Shown here piece by piece: positions 34,855 through 43,758 of a stretch of 64,000 nucleotides of DNA (within the stretch, counting starts at the first letter, position 1; each line of letters opens with the position of its first letter). Position numbers and translations under genes: made by a program. This stretch comes from an uncultured Nitrospira sp. GTDB taxonomy: Bacteria; Nitrospirota; Nitrospiria; Nitrospirales; Nitrospiraceae. The notes beneath the pieces were generated by a model, which did no database searches, was not told the origin of the DNA, and was given only the letters and a program-made list of their open reading frames with translations. The stretch lies in NCBI GenBank assembly GCA_902500995.1, contig CABVSR010000014.1, positions 24,842 to 88,841 on the forward strand, read 5' to 3'.

Positions 34855-37164
34855 ATGCAGCCCAAAGCTCCGCTGCCTGGTGGCGATGCCGCTGTCAAAT
34901 CCGGAAACGCCGAACAGGTCAAGCGGATCAGCGCGCAGATTCTCGCCGCCGCCGACATCGACCAGATCCTCCTGGATCTCCGCCATGACATCCTGGGCTG
35001 TTTCGACGCGGAAGACCTCACGCTCTTCGTGGTCGATGCAGAAAAGAAAGAAATCTTCTCAAAGATTCCCCATCTCGACACCGTCCAGGAAGTGCGCACA
35101 CCGATCACCGAGCAAAGCCTGGCGGGGTTTTGCGCCAAGTACCTACGCCCCGTCAATGTCGGTGATGCCTACAGTCTGGTGGAACTCAGCGCGATTCACC
35201 CTGCGCTCACCCACGATGCGAGCTACGACAAGAATACGGGCTTCAAGACCAAACAGGTGCTCACCTACCCCGTCGTCGCTGAGAACAAATATCTGATGGG
35301 AGTGATTCAGCTCCTCAACAAGAAAAGCGGCGGGCGCTTCACGCGCAAAGACGAAGAGTGCGTCGCAGAAATTGCCAAGTCGCTCGGGACCGCGTTCTAT
35401 ACGCTCCGGAAGACGTCGAAAAAACCGCCGTCCAAATTCGACTACCTGCTGACCAACGGAAAGATTTCCCAGCACGATCTGGATGTGGCCCTCGCCGACG
35501 CCAAAAAAGGCACGGCGGATATCGAATCGCTGCTGATCGAGAAATACAAGATTCCAAAATCCGAGATCGGCAAATCCCTCGCGAATTTCCACAAGTGCCC
35601 ATACATCGAATACAACGAGCGCACGATCGTCGATATCGAGCTGCTCAAGAACCTCAACGTCGATTACCTGAAGAAAAATCACTGGATGCCGCTCAAGCGG
35701 GATCGCGCCGCCATTGAGATTCTGACGGACGATCCCGGCGACCTCGACCGCGTCCAGGACATCAAACGCACCTTCCCCGGGCTCAATATCCGCTTTGCCG
35801 TCAGCCTCCGGCGCGATATCTCGCTCTTCCTGGCCAGCACGACCGGAACCCCCGACGTCAGCAACAAAATGAATGAGAATGTGTCCGACATTCTCGGCGA
35901 ACTGGTCAACGAATCCCAGCTCGAAGCGCAGGAAGACGCCTCCACCGCGGGACTCGATGAAAACGACAATGCCATCGTGCGCCTGGCGAACCAAATCATT
36001 GCCGACGCGTTCCGGCAAGGCACGTCCGACATTCACATCGAACCCTACGGCGAAAAACGCGACACCCTCGTCCGGTTCCGGGTCGACGGCGACTGTTTCG
36101 AATACATGAAGATCCCGCCGAGTTATCGCCGCGCCATCGTGTCGCGCCTGAAGATCATGGCCAGCCTCGACATCGCGGAGCGACGCAAGCCGCAGGACGG
36201 CAAAATCAAATTCAAGATCGGCGAAAACAAGGAAATCGAGCTGCGCGTCGCCACCATTCCGACCGCGGGGTACAACGAAGACGTCGTCATGCGTATTCTG
36301 GCCGCCAGCGAACCGCTGCCGGTCGATAAGATGGGCTTCTCGGACCGGAATCTGCGCGAGATCAAAGCCATCGCCGAAAAACCTTACGGCATCATTCTTT
36401 GCGTAGGACCCACCGGGTCGGGAAAAACGACCACCCTGCACTCGGTGCTCGGGTATATCAACACGCCGGACATCAAGATCTGGACGGCGGAAGATCCGGT
36501 CGAAATCACGCAGTACGGACTGCGCCAGGTCCAAGTGCATGCCAAAATCGGATTTACCTTCGCGGCGGCCATGCGCGCCTTCCTCCGAGCCGACCCTGAC
36601 GTCATCATGGTCGGCGAAATGCGGGATAAAGAGACGGCGGACACCGGCATTGAAGCGTCGTTGACCGGCCACTTGGTTCTCAGCACCTTGCACACCAATA
36701 GTGCGGTGGAGACCATCACGCGACTGCTGGACATGGGCTGCGATTCATTCAGTTTCGCGGATGCCATGCTGGGAGTGCTGGCCCAACGGTTGGCCAGGCG
36801 AATCTGTAAGGATTGCAGGGAGGCGTATCAGCCTTCGAAGGAGGAATACGAGGAACTGCGCCTGGGGTATGGCCCAGAATATTGGGATGCCCTCAAAGTC
36901 CCCTTCGACGCCAACTTCCGTCTCTACCGCGGCAAAGGGTGCGATACCTGCAATCGGACGGGCCTCAAAGGCCGCGTCGCGCTGCACGAGTTGCTCCTGG
37001 GCACCGACAAAATGAAGAAGTTGATTCAGAACAAAGCCAAGACCGATGAGATGTTGAAAGCCGGAATGGAAGACGGCATGACCACCCTGGTCCAGGACGG
37101 CATTCAGAAAGTCCTGCAGGGACACACGACGTATAAGGAAGTCAAAGCCGTCGCCATCAAGTAG
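34855..37164 (+). CDS. GspE/PilB-type secretion or pilus ATPase with N-terminal GAF domain
   Basis: The 769-residue protein has a GAF sensor domain (about 20-180), a helical segment resembling the MshEN c-di-GMP-binding domain (LLTNGKISQHDLDVALADA, about 195-330), then the N2 and ATPase domains of the GspE/PilB family. Walker A GPTGSGKTTTL, the Asp box AEDPVEI, Walker B DPDVIMVGEMRD and His box LSTLHTN are intact. A tetracysteine zinc loop (CKDC...CDTC) is present. GGAG precedes the chosen ATG. No pilC, secretin or pilin gene is adjacent, so it works with a machine encoded elsewhere, perhaps tuned by small-molecule signals. Confidence 0.9.
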   Translation: MQPKAPLPGGDAAVKSGNAEQVKRISAQILAAADIDQILLDLRHDILGCFDAEDLTLFVVDAEKKEIFSKIPHLDTVQEVRTPITEQSLAGFCAKYLRPVNVGDAYSLVELSAIHPALTHDASYDKNTGFKTKQVLTYPVVAENKYLMGVIQLLNKKSGGRFTRKDEECVAEIAKSLGTAFYTLRKTSKKPPSKFDYLLTNGKISQHDLDVALADAKKGTADIESLLIEKYKIPKSEIGKSLANFHKCPYIEYNERTIVDIELLKNLNVDYLKKNHWMPLKRDRAAIEILTDDPGDLDRVQDIKRTFPGLNIRFAVSLRRDISLFLASTTGTPDVSNKMNENVSDILGELVNESQLEAQEDASTAGLDENDNAIVRLANQIIADAFRQGTSDIHIEPYGEKRDTLVRFRVDGDCFEYMKIPPSYRRAIVSRLKIMASLDIAERRKPQDGKIKFKIGENKEIELRVATIPTAGYNEDVVMRILAASEPLPVDKMGFSDRNLREIKAIAEKPYGIILCVGPTGSGKTTTLHSVLGYINTPDIKIWTAEDPVEITQYGLRQVQVHAKIGFTFAAAMRAFLRADPDVIMVGEMRDKETADTGIEASLTGHLVLSTLHTNSAVETITRLLDMGCDSFSFADAMLGVLAQRLARRICKDCREAYQPSKEEYEELRLGYGPEYWDALKVPFDANFRLYRGKGCDTCNRTGLKGRVALHELLLGTDKMKKLIQNKAKTDEMLKAGMEDGMTTLVQDGIQKVLQGHTTYKEVKAVAIK

Positions 37165-37190
37165 AAGGCGGGCATCTCTACCGGCCCCAA

Positions 37191-38147
37191 CTACCGCGCG
37201 GGATGCGCGGATGGGAGCCTGGCCAGCTCCGTTTCCAACCGCGCAAGCTCTCCAGCTCGATCCATCTTTCTCGCGGAAGCCATAGCCTGCCCCAACGCAG
37301 ACCTGGCTTCCGCAAACGCTCCCTGCGCCAAGTAACTTCGGTAGGCCCGCTCCGCATAGGCCAAGGCTCGATCGGGGAGTCCCCGCCGGTCCGTTATCCT
37401 GCCCAATCGCAACAGATCGGCCGCAATCTCCATCCGTTGTTCCGCCGCCTTATCCAGCTCCAGGGCGCGCTCATATTCCCGTTCGGCCGCCTCGTAGTCC
37501 TGGCGCGCTTCGGCAAGCATGCCGAGGTTCACATGGTTACTGGCTTCGGATTCCAGCTTCCCCATGGCCTGATTCAAAGCCATGGCTTGACGGAACAGCT
37601 CCGCAGCCTGCGCCACTTCACCCTCGGCCTGCCGTACTAGGCCAAGATTGTTCCGGAGCGTCGCTTCGGCTGAGCGATCGGCGCTCTGCTGCGCGAGCTC
37701 CAACGCCTCTGCATAGCGCCGTCCTGCCTCTTGCAGACTCCCCGCTTGATGCTCCGCCGTAGCCAAGGCGGTCAGACTGTCGAGCAGAAGACCAGGCTCG
37801 CGCAGCTGTTGCGCCAAGAGCACGGCTCGCTCGTGCGAACTGACCGCCTGAGCAATCTCCCCGCGCCGGAGGGCGACACGTCCGATCTCGTTGAGCGCGC
37901 CGATGAGGCTCTTCGTATCGTCGAGGCTTTCCGCCAGCCGGCGAGCCGCTTCATAGGCCTCCCCGGCGCGTGGCAGATCTCCTCGCATCATCGACCGATC
38001 ACCCTCGCGCCGCAAGGATTCGCCCTGCGCGGACAACGGTCCGGCTTGTGGCACGGGGACAGGCGGCGGCTGGGTTCCACATCCCGACCACAGGCACAAG
38101 ACCATGGCGCAGAATCCCGCCGCCGAACCAGGGGTGATCGCGCTCAT
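37191..38147 (-). CDS. TPR-repeat lipoprotein next to the Mla genes
   Basis: The 318-residue product has a lipoprotein signal ending LWSGC (Cys23) and a Pro-rich stretch, followed by about six tetratricopeptide repeats (GALNEIGRVALRRGEIAQAV, NNLGLVRQAEGEVAQAAELF, NLGMLAEARQDYEAAEREYE in outline). TPRs mediate protein contacts. Its ATG overlaps the mlaD stop by 4 bases, so it is the last gene of the mla operon and probably an outer-membrane or periplasmic partner of that system. Confidence 0.85.
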   Translation of the reverse strand: MSAITPGSAAGFCAMVLCLWSGCGTQPPPVPVPQAGPLSAQGESLRREGDRSMMRGDLPRAGEAYEAARRLAESLDDTKSLIGALNEIGRVALRRGEIAQAVSSHERAVLLAQQLREPGLLLDSLTALATAEHQAGSLQEAGRRYAEALELAQQSADRSAEATLRNNLGLVRQAEGEVAQAAELFRQAMALNQAMGKLESEASNHVNLGMLAEARQDYEAAEREYERALELDKAAEQRMEIAADLLRLGRITDRRGLPDRALAYAERAYRSYLAQGAFAEARSALGQAMASARKMDRAGELARLETELARLPSAHPAR

Positions 38148-39133
38148 CGACGCAGCTGATCTCCTCTCAAACTTTGCGTGCCCTCCCGGAAGGATGAGGG
38201 TGGCTCCTTCGGCGCCGGCCCCGCGTTTTGCGCAAACCGGTTAAAAGGAAAGGTGTGCTTGGCACCGCGCACCAGAATCGACATGTCGGCCAGGGTGGTC
38301 TCGGCCGTATGAATGACAGGCGCCAATTCCCGGCTCACGTCAGTGACGGAATCGGACAGGCGCTTGACGCTGGTGAGCGTGGATTCCGCGCTGTTGAGAA
38401 TCTCCGGCAGCCGGCCGGTGGTCTGTTGCACATCCGCCGTCACACGATCGACCATGCTCAACGTCCGCTTGATGGAGCCGGTCATCGCCGGCAGTGCGGT
38501 AGCCGTTTGCTCCACCGACGCGATCGTGCGCTGCACCGAGGCGACAACCGCCGGAAGATCTTGCGTGGCCAAGGCGACCTGTTCGAGCGCTTTGCCGCCG
38601 GCCTTTAACCCGCCCTGCATATCCTCGGTGATGGTTTCCACGCGCAGCAACGTTTGCTTGACGGCCATCAGCACCGGCTCGACCTCACTGAGCAGATCGC
38701 CGATATCCCTCGGCTCAACGGCCCGGATGGTGGCGCCTGCGCTCAACACCGGACTGCTGGCAGTACCCATGCCGATTTCCACCTGTGTCTGCCCGACTAC
38801 GACTCCGCTTTTGGTGATGCGCAATTCGGAATTGTCCTTCACCATGTCCTGATAACGAGCCAAGAGCTGGAGGGTCAGATCGACCGTGCCGCGATCGTTG
38901 AGGTCGACCTGTTTGACCCGCCCGATCCGGATCCCCGAGACGACGACGGGCGCGCCGGGCTCGAGGCCGTACGACTTACTGAGGCTGGCCTTGAGGAGAT
39001 ACTTCGACTCGAACAGATGTTCCGTCCTCGACATCCAAAACCCCGCCACGGCCAGAATCACCGCGGGGATCAGCACGAATGTGCCCACGATCTGCGCCAG
39101 CCGTCCGCTGGACAGACGATGCGAATAGTGCAT
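38144..39133 (-). CDS. mlaD: MlaD-like MCE-domain protein
   Basis: MlaD-type proteins form hexameric rings that carry phospholipid between the Mla inner-membrane complex and periplasmic carriers. The 329-residue protein has one N-terminal membrane helix (QIVGTFVLIPAVILAVAGFW), an MCE domain at about 43-125 (LKASLSKSYGLEPGAPVVVSGIRIGRVKQV in outline), then a long coiled-coil region rich in Thr and Val. That coil is longer than in E. coli MlaD and could bridge more of the periplasm. Confidence 0.9.
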   Translation of the reverse strand: MHYSHRLSSGRLAQIVGTFVLIPAVILAVAGFWMSRTEHLFESKYLLKASLSKSYGLEPGAPVVVSGIRIGRVKQVDLNDRGTVDLTLQLLARYQDMVKDNSELRITKSGVVVGQTQVEIGMGTASSPVLSAGATIRAVEPRDIGDLLSEVEPVLMAVKQTLLRVETITEDMQGGLKAGGKALEQVALATQDLPAVVASVQRTIASVEQTATALPAMTGSIKRTLSMVDRVTADVQQTTGRLPEILNSAESTLTSVKRLSDSVTDVSRELAPVIHTAETTLADMSILVRGAKHTFPFNRFAQNAGPAPKEPPSSFREGTQSLRGDQLRR

Positions 39134-39139
39134 GATCGA

Positions 39140-39901
39140 TCACCTTTCCATTCGGCAAGACTCCACCGGCTTGTCCACATATCGCCGCAGCGGGGCCGGA
39201 ACCATCTCCCCCACCGCATCACGGGTCCCGTCGGCAGCCACACGCCCCTCGTGAAGGACGACCAGCCGATCGGCTGCTTCGACGAACGGCGACCAGCCGC
39301 GCAACGCCGCGAGCACCGTCAGGGGGCGGCGAGCCCGCCATTCATCGACGTAGGTTGTGAGTTCCACCACCATATCGGCGTCTAATCCGGCTACCGGATC
39401 ATCGAGGAGCAGAAGATCCGGCTCCAGCATCAAGGCCCGCGCGATGGCCCCCCGGCGCGCTTCACCCTGGTTGAGCTCAGCTGGAAACCGGTCTCGCAGA
39501 GAAGCCAGACCTAGCCGCTCCAACTGGCTCATGACCATCTGCTCACGGTGGCGGTCCGGTATGGAGCCGCGATGATAACGGAGCGGCAGAAGCACGTTGT
39601 TGAAGAGCGTCATGTTGCTCAACAACCCCGGCTGTTGCAGCACCACGCCCACCCGCAGCCGGACGGACTTCGGATCATCGTCTGGAACCTGGCGCCAATC
39701 CTGCCCTAAGACCAGCACGCGCCCCGACTCCGGAACAACCAGGCCGGCGGCCAGTTCCACCATCAGACTCTTCCCGGCACGACTCGGCCCGACACAGGCG
39801 ACCCACTCACCCGAGCCAATCCGGAGATCCATCTCCAGATGAGAATCCCCGCCCAGCATGGGCGCGCGGACCTGCTCAAAGATGATGGCCGCGTCGCTCA
39901 T
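39140..39901 (-). CDS. mlaF: MlaF-like ABC ATPase with altered catalytic motifs
   Basis: The 253-residue product matches the MlaF ATPase of phospholipid transport. Walker A (GPSRAGKS, 38-45) and the Q-loop (VLQQPG) are standard. The signature reads LNQGE (143-147) instead of LSGGQ, the position after Walker B holds Asp168 instead of the catalytic Glu, and no switch His is seen at the end of the LTVLAALRGW strand. It may hydrolyse ATP slowly or in an unusual way. The ATG overlaps the mlaE stop (ATGA). A much longer in-frame extension through mlaE is an artefact. Confidence 0.88.
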   Translation of the reverse strand: MSDAAIIFEQVRAPMLGGDSHLEMDLRIGSGEWVACVGPSRAGKSLMVELAAGLVVPESGRVLVLGQDWRQVPDDDPKSVRLRVGVVLQQPGLLSNMTLFNNVLLPLRYHRGSIPDRHREQMVMSQLERLGLASLRDRFPAELNQGEARRGAIARALMLEPDLLLLDDPVAGLDADMVVELTTYVDEWRARRPLTVLAALRGWSPFVEAADRLVVLHEGRVAADGTRDAVGEMVPAPLRRYVDKPVESCRMER

Positions 39902-40677
39902 AGATACAACGGTACCGTCACCACGACATCGAACAGCAGGCAGAGCACAAAGGAATTGATCATCGCGCGGGTCGTCTGTTGCGGCACCTCCGTATAGGAC
40001 GATCGGACGGCCAGGCCATGGTAACAACAGACCGCGGCGACCGCCGATCCAAACCCCAGGCCCTTGAGCACCGTCATGAGCACATCCGTTGTGGACAAGG
40101 CCCTGACGACGCTTCCCGCGAAGGCATCGAGCGGAATGGTCAATTGCGCGTCGGCCACGAGATAGCCCCCGAAGACCGCGACCACATCGAAATAAATCGT
40201 CAGGCACAGCATCGAAAGCACCATGCCGACCATGCGGGGCATGACGACAAACCGGCCGACGGCAATGCCCATGAGCCGCAACGCGACGATCTCGCGTGTC
40301 ACCGACATATTGCCGAGTTCCGTCGCAATGGCCGACCCGGAGCGCCCGACGACGATGAACGCGGTCACCAGTGGACCAAGTTCGCGAATGACCGTCACGA
40401 CGATGATGCTGCCCACCAGCGCCCCGGCTCCGAGCCTGGGAAGTTGTGTGCCGGCCTGGGTCACAATGATGATGCCCAGTAGCAACGCCATGACCGTGGT
40501 GACCGGCAGCGCATCGACCCCCGTGAAGAGTATTTGTCTGATCAATACCCGGAAGGTTTCGCCGCGCCCCTGCCGGGCTGGCATGAGCAGATCGAGCAGG
40601 GCCTGCGCAAACAGGGTGGCCAGTGCCGCCAGATAGGTCCATCCCGCGATGGTCTTCCGCCCCACCCACGTGATCAC
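39898..40677 (-). CDS. mlaE: MlaE-like phospholipid ABC transporter permease
   Basis: The 259-residue permease has five or six membrane segments and the MlaE family core: VTVIRELGPLVTAFIVVGRSGSAIATELG in outline at about 113-140, then MSVTREIVALRLMGI (the coupling helix region) and LPLDAF-like loops. It forms the membrane dimer beneath the MlaD ring. First gene of the operon mlaE-mlaF-mlaD-lipoprotein. Confidence 0.93.
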   Translation of the reverse strand: MITWVGRKTIAGWTYLAALATLFAQALLDLLMPARQGRGETFRVLIRQILFTGVDALPVTTVMALLLGIIIVTQAGTQLPRLGAGALVGSIIVVTVIRELGPLVTAFIVVGRSGSAIATELGNMSVTREIVALRLMGIAVGRFVVMPRMVGMVLSMLCLTIYFDVVAVFGGYLVADAQLTIPLDAFAGSVVRALSTTDVLMTVLKGLGFGSAVAAVCCYHGLAVRSSYTEVPQQTTRAMINSFVLCLLFDVVVTVPLYL

Positions 40678-40740
40678 CGTCGCAACCGACTCCTTTCAGC
40701 CGGGCAGGTCAAGCGGCCTCAAACCGCGAACGACGGCGAG

Positions 40741-40769
40741 ATTGTAGGGGACCATCCAGCGTAAAGCAA
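40741..40769 (-). promoter_or_regulatory. Promoter for the mlaEFD-lipoprotein operon
   Basis: On the minus strand, TTGCTT (40764-40769), 17-base spacer, TACAAT (40741-40746), 64 bases before the mlaE ATG. Confidence 0.5.
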
Positions 40770-40870
40770 CGAGTCGACGCGGGTTGTCGCAGGATCGCAG
40801 AGGGAGGCAGGCCAAACGTTGGCAGGCTGGCACTGACGCGGAGGATGCCACTAACGAAACAGATCGCGGC

Positions 40871-41203
40871 TTATCCCGGTGGGCGGTGCTTGATCACGAA
40901 TTGCTGGATACGCTGGAGTTGCGGAGGACGCATCACCAGGAATTCGACCCCGAACTCTCCGCCTCGCGCCCACCGCACGACGGCCTCCTCCACGCGTACC
41001 GGCCACTCGTGCCCGTCGGATAAGAACACGGAGACTTTCATGCGCAGTCCCGGCGGCAGGGCCTGTTCGGATCTTGCCATGCAGCCGGTGGACGAGAGAT
41101 CCAGCAACTCGGCCTCGCCCTCAAACTCATCTTCGCCGATGTACTCCAGACGGCAATCCGCCGACACCCGGCGGGACTTGCGCAATGTTTTAGCCTGTTC
41201 CAC
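40871..41203 (-). CDS. PilZ-domain protein
   Basis: A 110-residue single PilZ domain: RKSRRVSADC supplies the N-terminal Arg cluster and LLDLSSTGC the (D/N)xSxxG motif that together clamp c-di-GMP. The C-terminal VVRWARGGEFGVEFL is typical of the family. It is one of three PilZ genes within 2.4 kb and the most downstream on the minus strand. Confidence 0.88.
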   Translation of the reverse strand: MEQAKTLRKSRRVSADCRLEYIGEDEFEGEAELLDLSSTGCMARSEQALPPGLRMKVSVFLSDGHEWPVRVEEAVVRWARGGEFGVEFLVMRPPQLQRIQQFVIKHRPPG

Positions 41204-41253
41204 CCGCTCTCCTCTCCGTCATATGCACCACCGTCACAGAGCCGGTTTCCGTC

Positions 41254-41631
41254 CTACTCCATTGCAGGGGCAGCGGCGAGGAACCGGCGTAATCGATCCT
41301 GCTCGGCAGTACCCATCGAGACGAATTCGACGCCAAAATGTCGGCCCGTCCCCCACCGCACCAGCGCCAGATCAACCGCCGTCGGACTGGTCTCCCCTGG
41401 CAGCAGAATAATCAGCGACATGGCATCCCCCACCTTCACCCCCGCCTCGCTGCCGATCATGCATCCGCCGGGCGACAGGTTGAAGATAAGCCCTTCGCCT
41501 TCCTCGTCGCCGTTAAAACTGAGCGTCGGCGCGAAAGGGGCAAAGGACAGCAGGCAGGTCTGAGACACCAGGCACCGGGGGTGCTGCCTGAGCTCGATGC
41601 GAACGGGCGAGACGTTGTTGTCGTGATCCAT
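41254..41631 (-). CDS. PilZ-domain protein
   Basis: The 125-residue protein has LRQHPRCLVS (Arg motif), FNLSPGGCMIGSE (Asn at the Asp position of the second motif, still acceptable for c-di-GMP) and ALVRWGTGRHFGVEF at the end. A roughly 15-residue insertion after the Arg motif (SFAPFAPTLSFNGDEEGEG) is longer than in its neighbours. It is 50 bases upstream of the previous PilZ gene. Confidence 0.88.
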   Translation of the reverse strand: MDHDNNVSPVRIELRQHPRCLVSQTCLLSFAPFAPTLSFNGDEEGEGLIFNLSPGGCMIGSEAGVKVGDAMSLIILLPGETSPTAVDLALVRWGTGRHFGVEFVSMGTAEQDRLRRFLAAAPAME

Positions 41632-41774
41632 GGCGGAATAATGATGCGGCCCGCGTCCGGAGCCGCCAGACCACTATACCGTAGGGAGCGGGAGACGCCG
41701 AGTACTTCCCAGGATTTTACCGGCACCCGCCGCCGTGGAGACCGGAAGCAGGCCGGCATTTGAGGCGGGCGTCC

Positions 41775-42713
41775 TTAACGACGATACAGCGGCGGCTCGC
41801 CAGGTGGGCGACTTTTGAACCGCCGATGCTGCCAGAAATATTGCTCCGGCACGCGGCGGACCGCCCCTTCGATCAACCGGTTGATGCGAGTGGCGTCTTC
41901 GATCATGTCGCCGGAAGGAAAGTGATCGAGCGCTTCACCCACTTCGATGTCATACCCTGAGCCGTCGGCCCTGCGGTAGTAAAAGCAGGGGACCAACGCC
42001 GCCCCGCTGACCTTCGCCAAGCGAGACGTGGCAGTCAGGGAAGACGCCGGCACGCCGAAAAACGGAGCAAACACGCTGCGCTTTGAGCCCGCATCGATGT
42101 CGGGGGCGTACCAGACGACTTGGTTCCTGGCCAACGCGCGCAGGATGCCCCGCATATCCCGGTGTTGAATGAGCTCGGAATAGTACCGGCTGCGGCACCG
42201 GTTCGCGACCATATCGGCCACAATATCGTTCTGCGGACGGTACACGATGGCCACCGGCTGCTCCAATGCCATGAACCGGCCGGCCAGTTCCGCCGCATGC
42301 AGATGCGCCCCGCAGAGCAGAACGCCCCGACCTCGCCTGAGCGCCTCGCGAATGTGCTCCAACCCCTTGATCGTACACTCGCAATGCGCCCGGGGGTCTT
42401 TCCCCCACCAGGCCATCGCGATCTCCAACACGCCCATCCCCATCGATTCGAACGAGTGTAACGCGACCTTATTGCGCTCTTCCGGCGACTGTTCAGGAAA
42501 ACACAGGGCCAGATTCACGCGCACGATGTCGCGGCGTTTGGTGAGCAGTCCGTGCAAGATGCGCCCGCACTGACGCCCGAACGCAAGCTGCGAGCGATAC
42601 GGAAGCCAGGACAGCAGCCGGAACAGCGCAATGCCGGCCCAGGTGGGCCAATACACCGGATGATAGAGACTACGTGGCTGGCGCCGCTTATGTTGTGTCT
42701 GGGTGCTGGACAT
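41775..42713 (-). CDS. LpxL/HtrB-family lysophospholipid or lipid A acyltransferase
   Basis: The 312-residue protein matches late lipid A acyltransferases: an N-terminal hydrophobic segment (PVYWPTWAGIALFRLLSWLP), NLALCFPEQSPEER, the HX4E catalytic motif in GAHLHAAELAG, and YRPQNDIV with the Arg typical of the family. VWYAPDIDAG is the equivalent of the usual pre-substrate loop. I set the start at the ATG 42713 (MSSTQTQ). Whether it acylates lipid A or another lipid (for example ornithine lipid) cannot be told. Flanked by PilZ genes. Confidence 0.88.
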   Translation of the reverse strand: MSSTQTQHKRRQPRSLYHPVYWPTWAGIALFRLLSWLPYRSQLAFGRQCGRILHGLLTKRRDIVRVNLALCFPEQSPEERNKVALHSFESMGMGVLEIAMAWWGKDPRAHCECTIKGLEHIREALRRGRGVLLCGAHLHAAELAGRFMALEQPVAIVYRPQNDIVADMVANRCRSRYYSELIQHRDMRGILRALARNQVVWYAPDIDAGSKRSVFAPFFGVPASSLTATSRLAKVSGAALVPCFYYRRADGSGYDIEVGEALDHFPSGDMIEDATRINRLIEGAVRRVPEQYFWQHRRFKSRPPGEPPLYRR

Positions 42714-42856
42714 GACCAAAGGGGTCAGCCATTGTAGGGAAACGGAGCGAGGAGCGCAATCTCCAAGCAAGGCGAGACAGGGGGAACGACATTGCAGCCG
42801 GGGCGTCGAAGAGCAGCCGGTGGTAGAGAGAGTTTTGGAGGGGGCCGTAGCGATCG

Positions 42857-43237
42857 TCAGGCGGCCGGTTTGGTCGCGAGCGTGATGAACTTTCGCAGCC
42901 GCATTTCAGCGACCGGCGAGAGATCGACAAACTCCAGGCCATACACCTGTTCCCGCTCCCACCGCACCGTGGCTTTCTCCACCGTCATCGGGGAAACCTG
43001 ATTGGGCAGGGACAGACTGACGGACACTCGATCGCCGCGCTGGATCCCGGCTTCGCTCATGACCTTCGCCCCTCGCATCGACACATCGAACACCACACCG
43101 ATCCCATCGCTGCCGCGACCGAGCCACTTGGCGAGGCCCAATCGCGAAAACGAACAGACGAACGGAGCCGGCACGCGCAACCGCGGGTGCTGGCGCAAAT
43201 CGACGGAAAACTGTTCCTGTCCCGTAGTGCCGCTCAT
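42857..43237 (-). CDS. PilZ-domain protein
   Basis: The 126-residue protein starts at an ATG behind GGGAGGG. It carries LRQHPRLRVPAPF (Arg motif) and VVFDVSMRGAKVMSE (DxSxxG-like motif; the fourth position is Met-Arg-Gly). ATVRWEREQVYGLEFVDLS closes the domain. Third of the PilZ trio flanking the acyltransferase. Confidence 0.87.
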   Translation of the reverse strand: MSGTTGQEQFSVDLRQHPRLRVPAPFVCSFSRLGLAKWLGRGSDGIGVVFDVSMRGAKVMSEAGIQRGDRVSVSLSLPNQVSPMTVEKATVRWEREQVYGLEFVDLSPVAEMRLRKFITLATKPAA

Positions 43238-43398
43238 ACGTACCCTCCCGTATGTATCTCGGCCACTGTATCGCACTCGTACCGCTTCGAAAAACAAAAT
43301 ATCGAATTCAACCGGCAGCAAGGAGGACCCATCGGCCGCCGCGCCGAGGGGAGGCAGCCGGGCGGCCCGTGCCTCCGCCCGGCAATGCCTCGACTCAC

Positions 43399-43758
43399 TC
43401 AGGGCCGCTGTTTTCCCCGTTGCTGCAACATGTCGGCGCAAGCCGGTGAGAGCTCTTGCGTATGCGTTCTCAGGCATTGCATGATGCGCCCTTCTCCCGC
43501 TTTCACCCCGGCGCACAGTTTCTTCACATCGTCAGCGCAGGCTTTTCTTCCTGGACGAAGCCCTCGCCCCTGCCCGTCCGATCCTTTCCCGGTACCGGCG
43601 GATGAATCGGACGACGTCGCCGGCTGTTCTTGACCGGCCGGCGCAGACGGATCCGATCCGGCCCTCGCCGGTTCGAAAGCCCCCCACAAACCAACCAGCA
43701 CACAGATCCCGAGCACCATCCAGATCGTCTTTCTTACCGGCTTGACTTCAACAGACAT
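43399..43758 (-). CDS. Exported protein with one cysteine-rich (GLG1-type) repeat
   Basis: The 119-residue product has an N-terminal signal or membrane anchor (IWMVLGICVLVGLWGAFEPARA), a Ser/Gly/Asp linker and a single cysteine-rich repeat, CADDVKKLC...MQCLRTHTQELSPAC. The spacing matches the repeats of the 202-aa protein at 16332-16940. GGGAGAGG precedes the ATG. The basic patch GRGLRPGRK adjoins the domain. Presumably periplasmic; function unknown. Confidence 0.75.
   Translation of the reverse strand: MSVEVKPVRKTIWMVLGICVLVGLWGAFEPARAGSDPSAPAGQEQPATSSDSSAGTGKGSDGQGRGLRPGRKACADDVKKLCAGVKAGEGRIMQCLRTHTQELSPACADMLQQRGKQRP

Noticed and set aside
35143-36693. Open frame of 516 codons antisense to the GAF-PilB ATPase
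   Set aside because: It is a shadow of a well-conserved gene in GC-rich DNA. It has no ribosome site and a biased composition, and resembles no protein family.
39902-40669. Extension of mlaF upstream through mlaE in the same frame
   Set aside because: The translated extension is low-quality sequence lying over the clear MlaE permease; the ATGA junction at 39898-39901 fixes the start.
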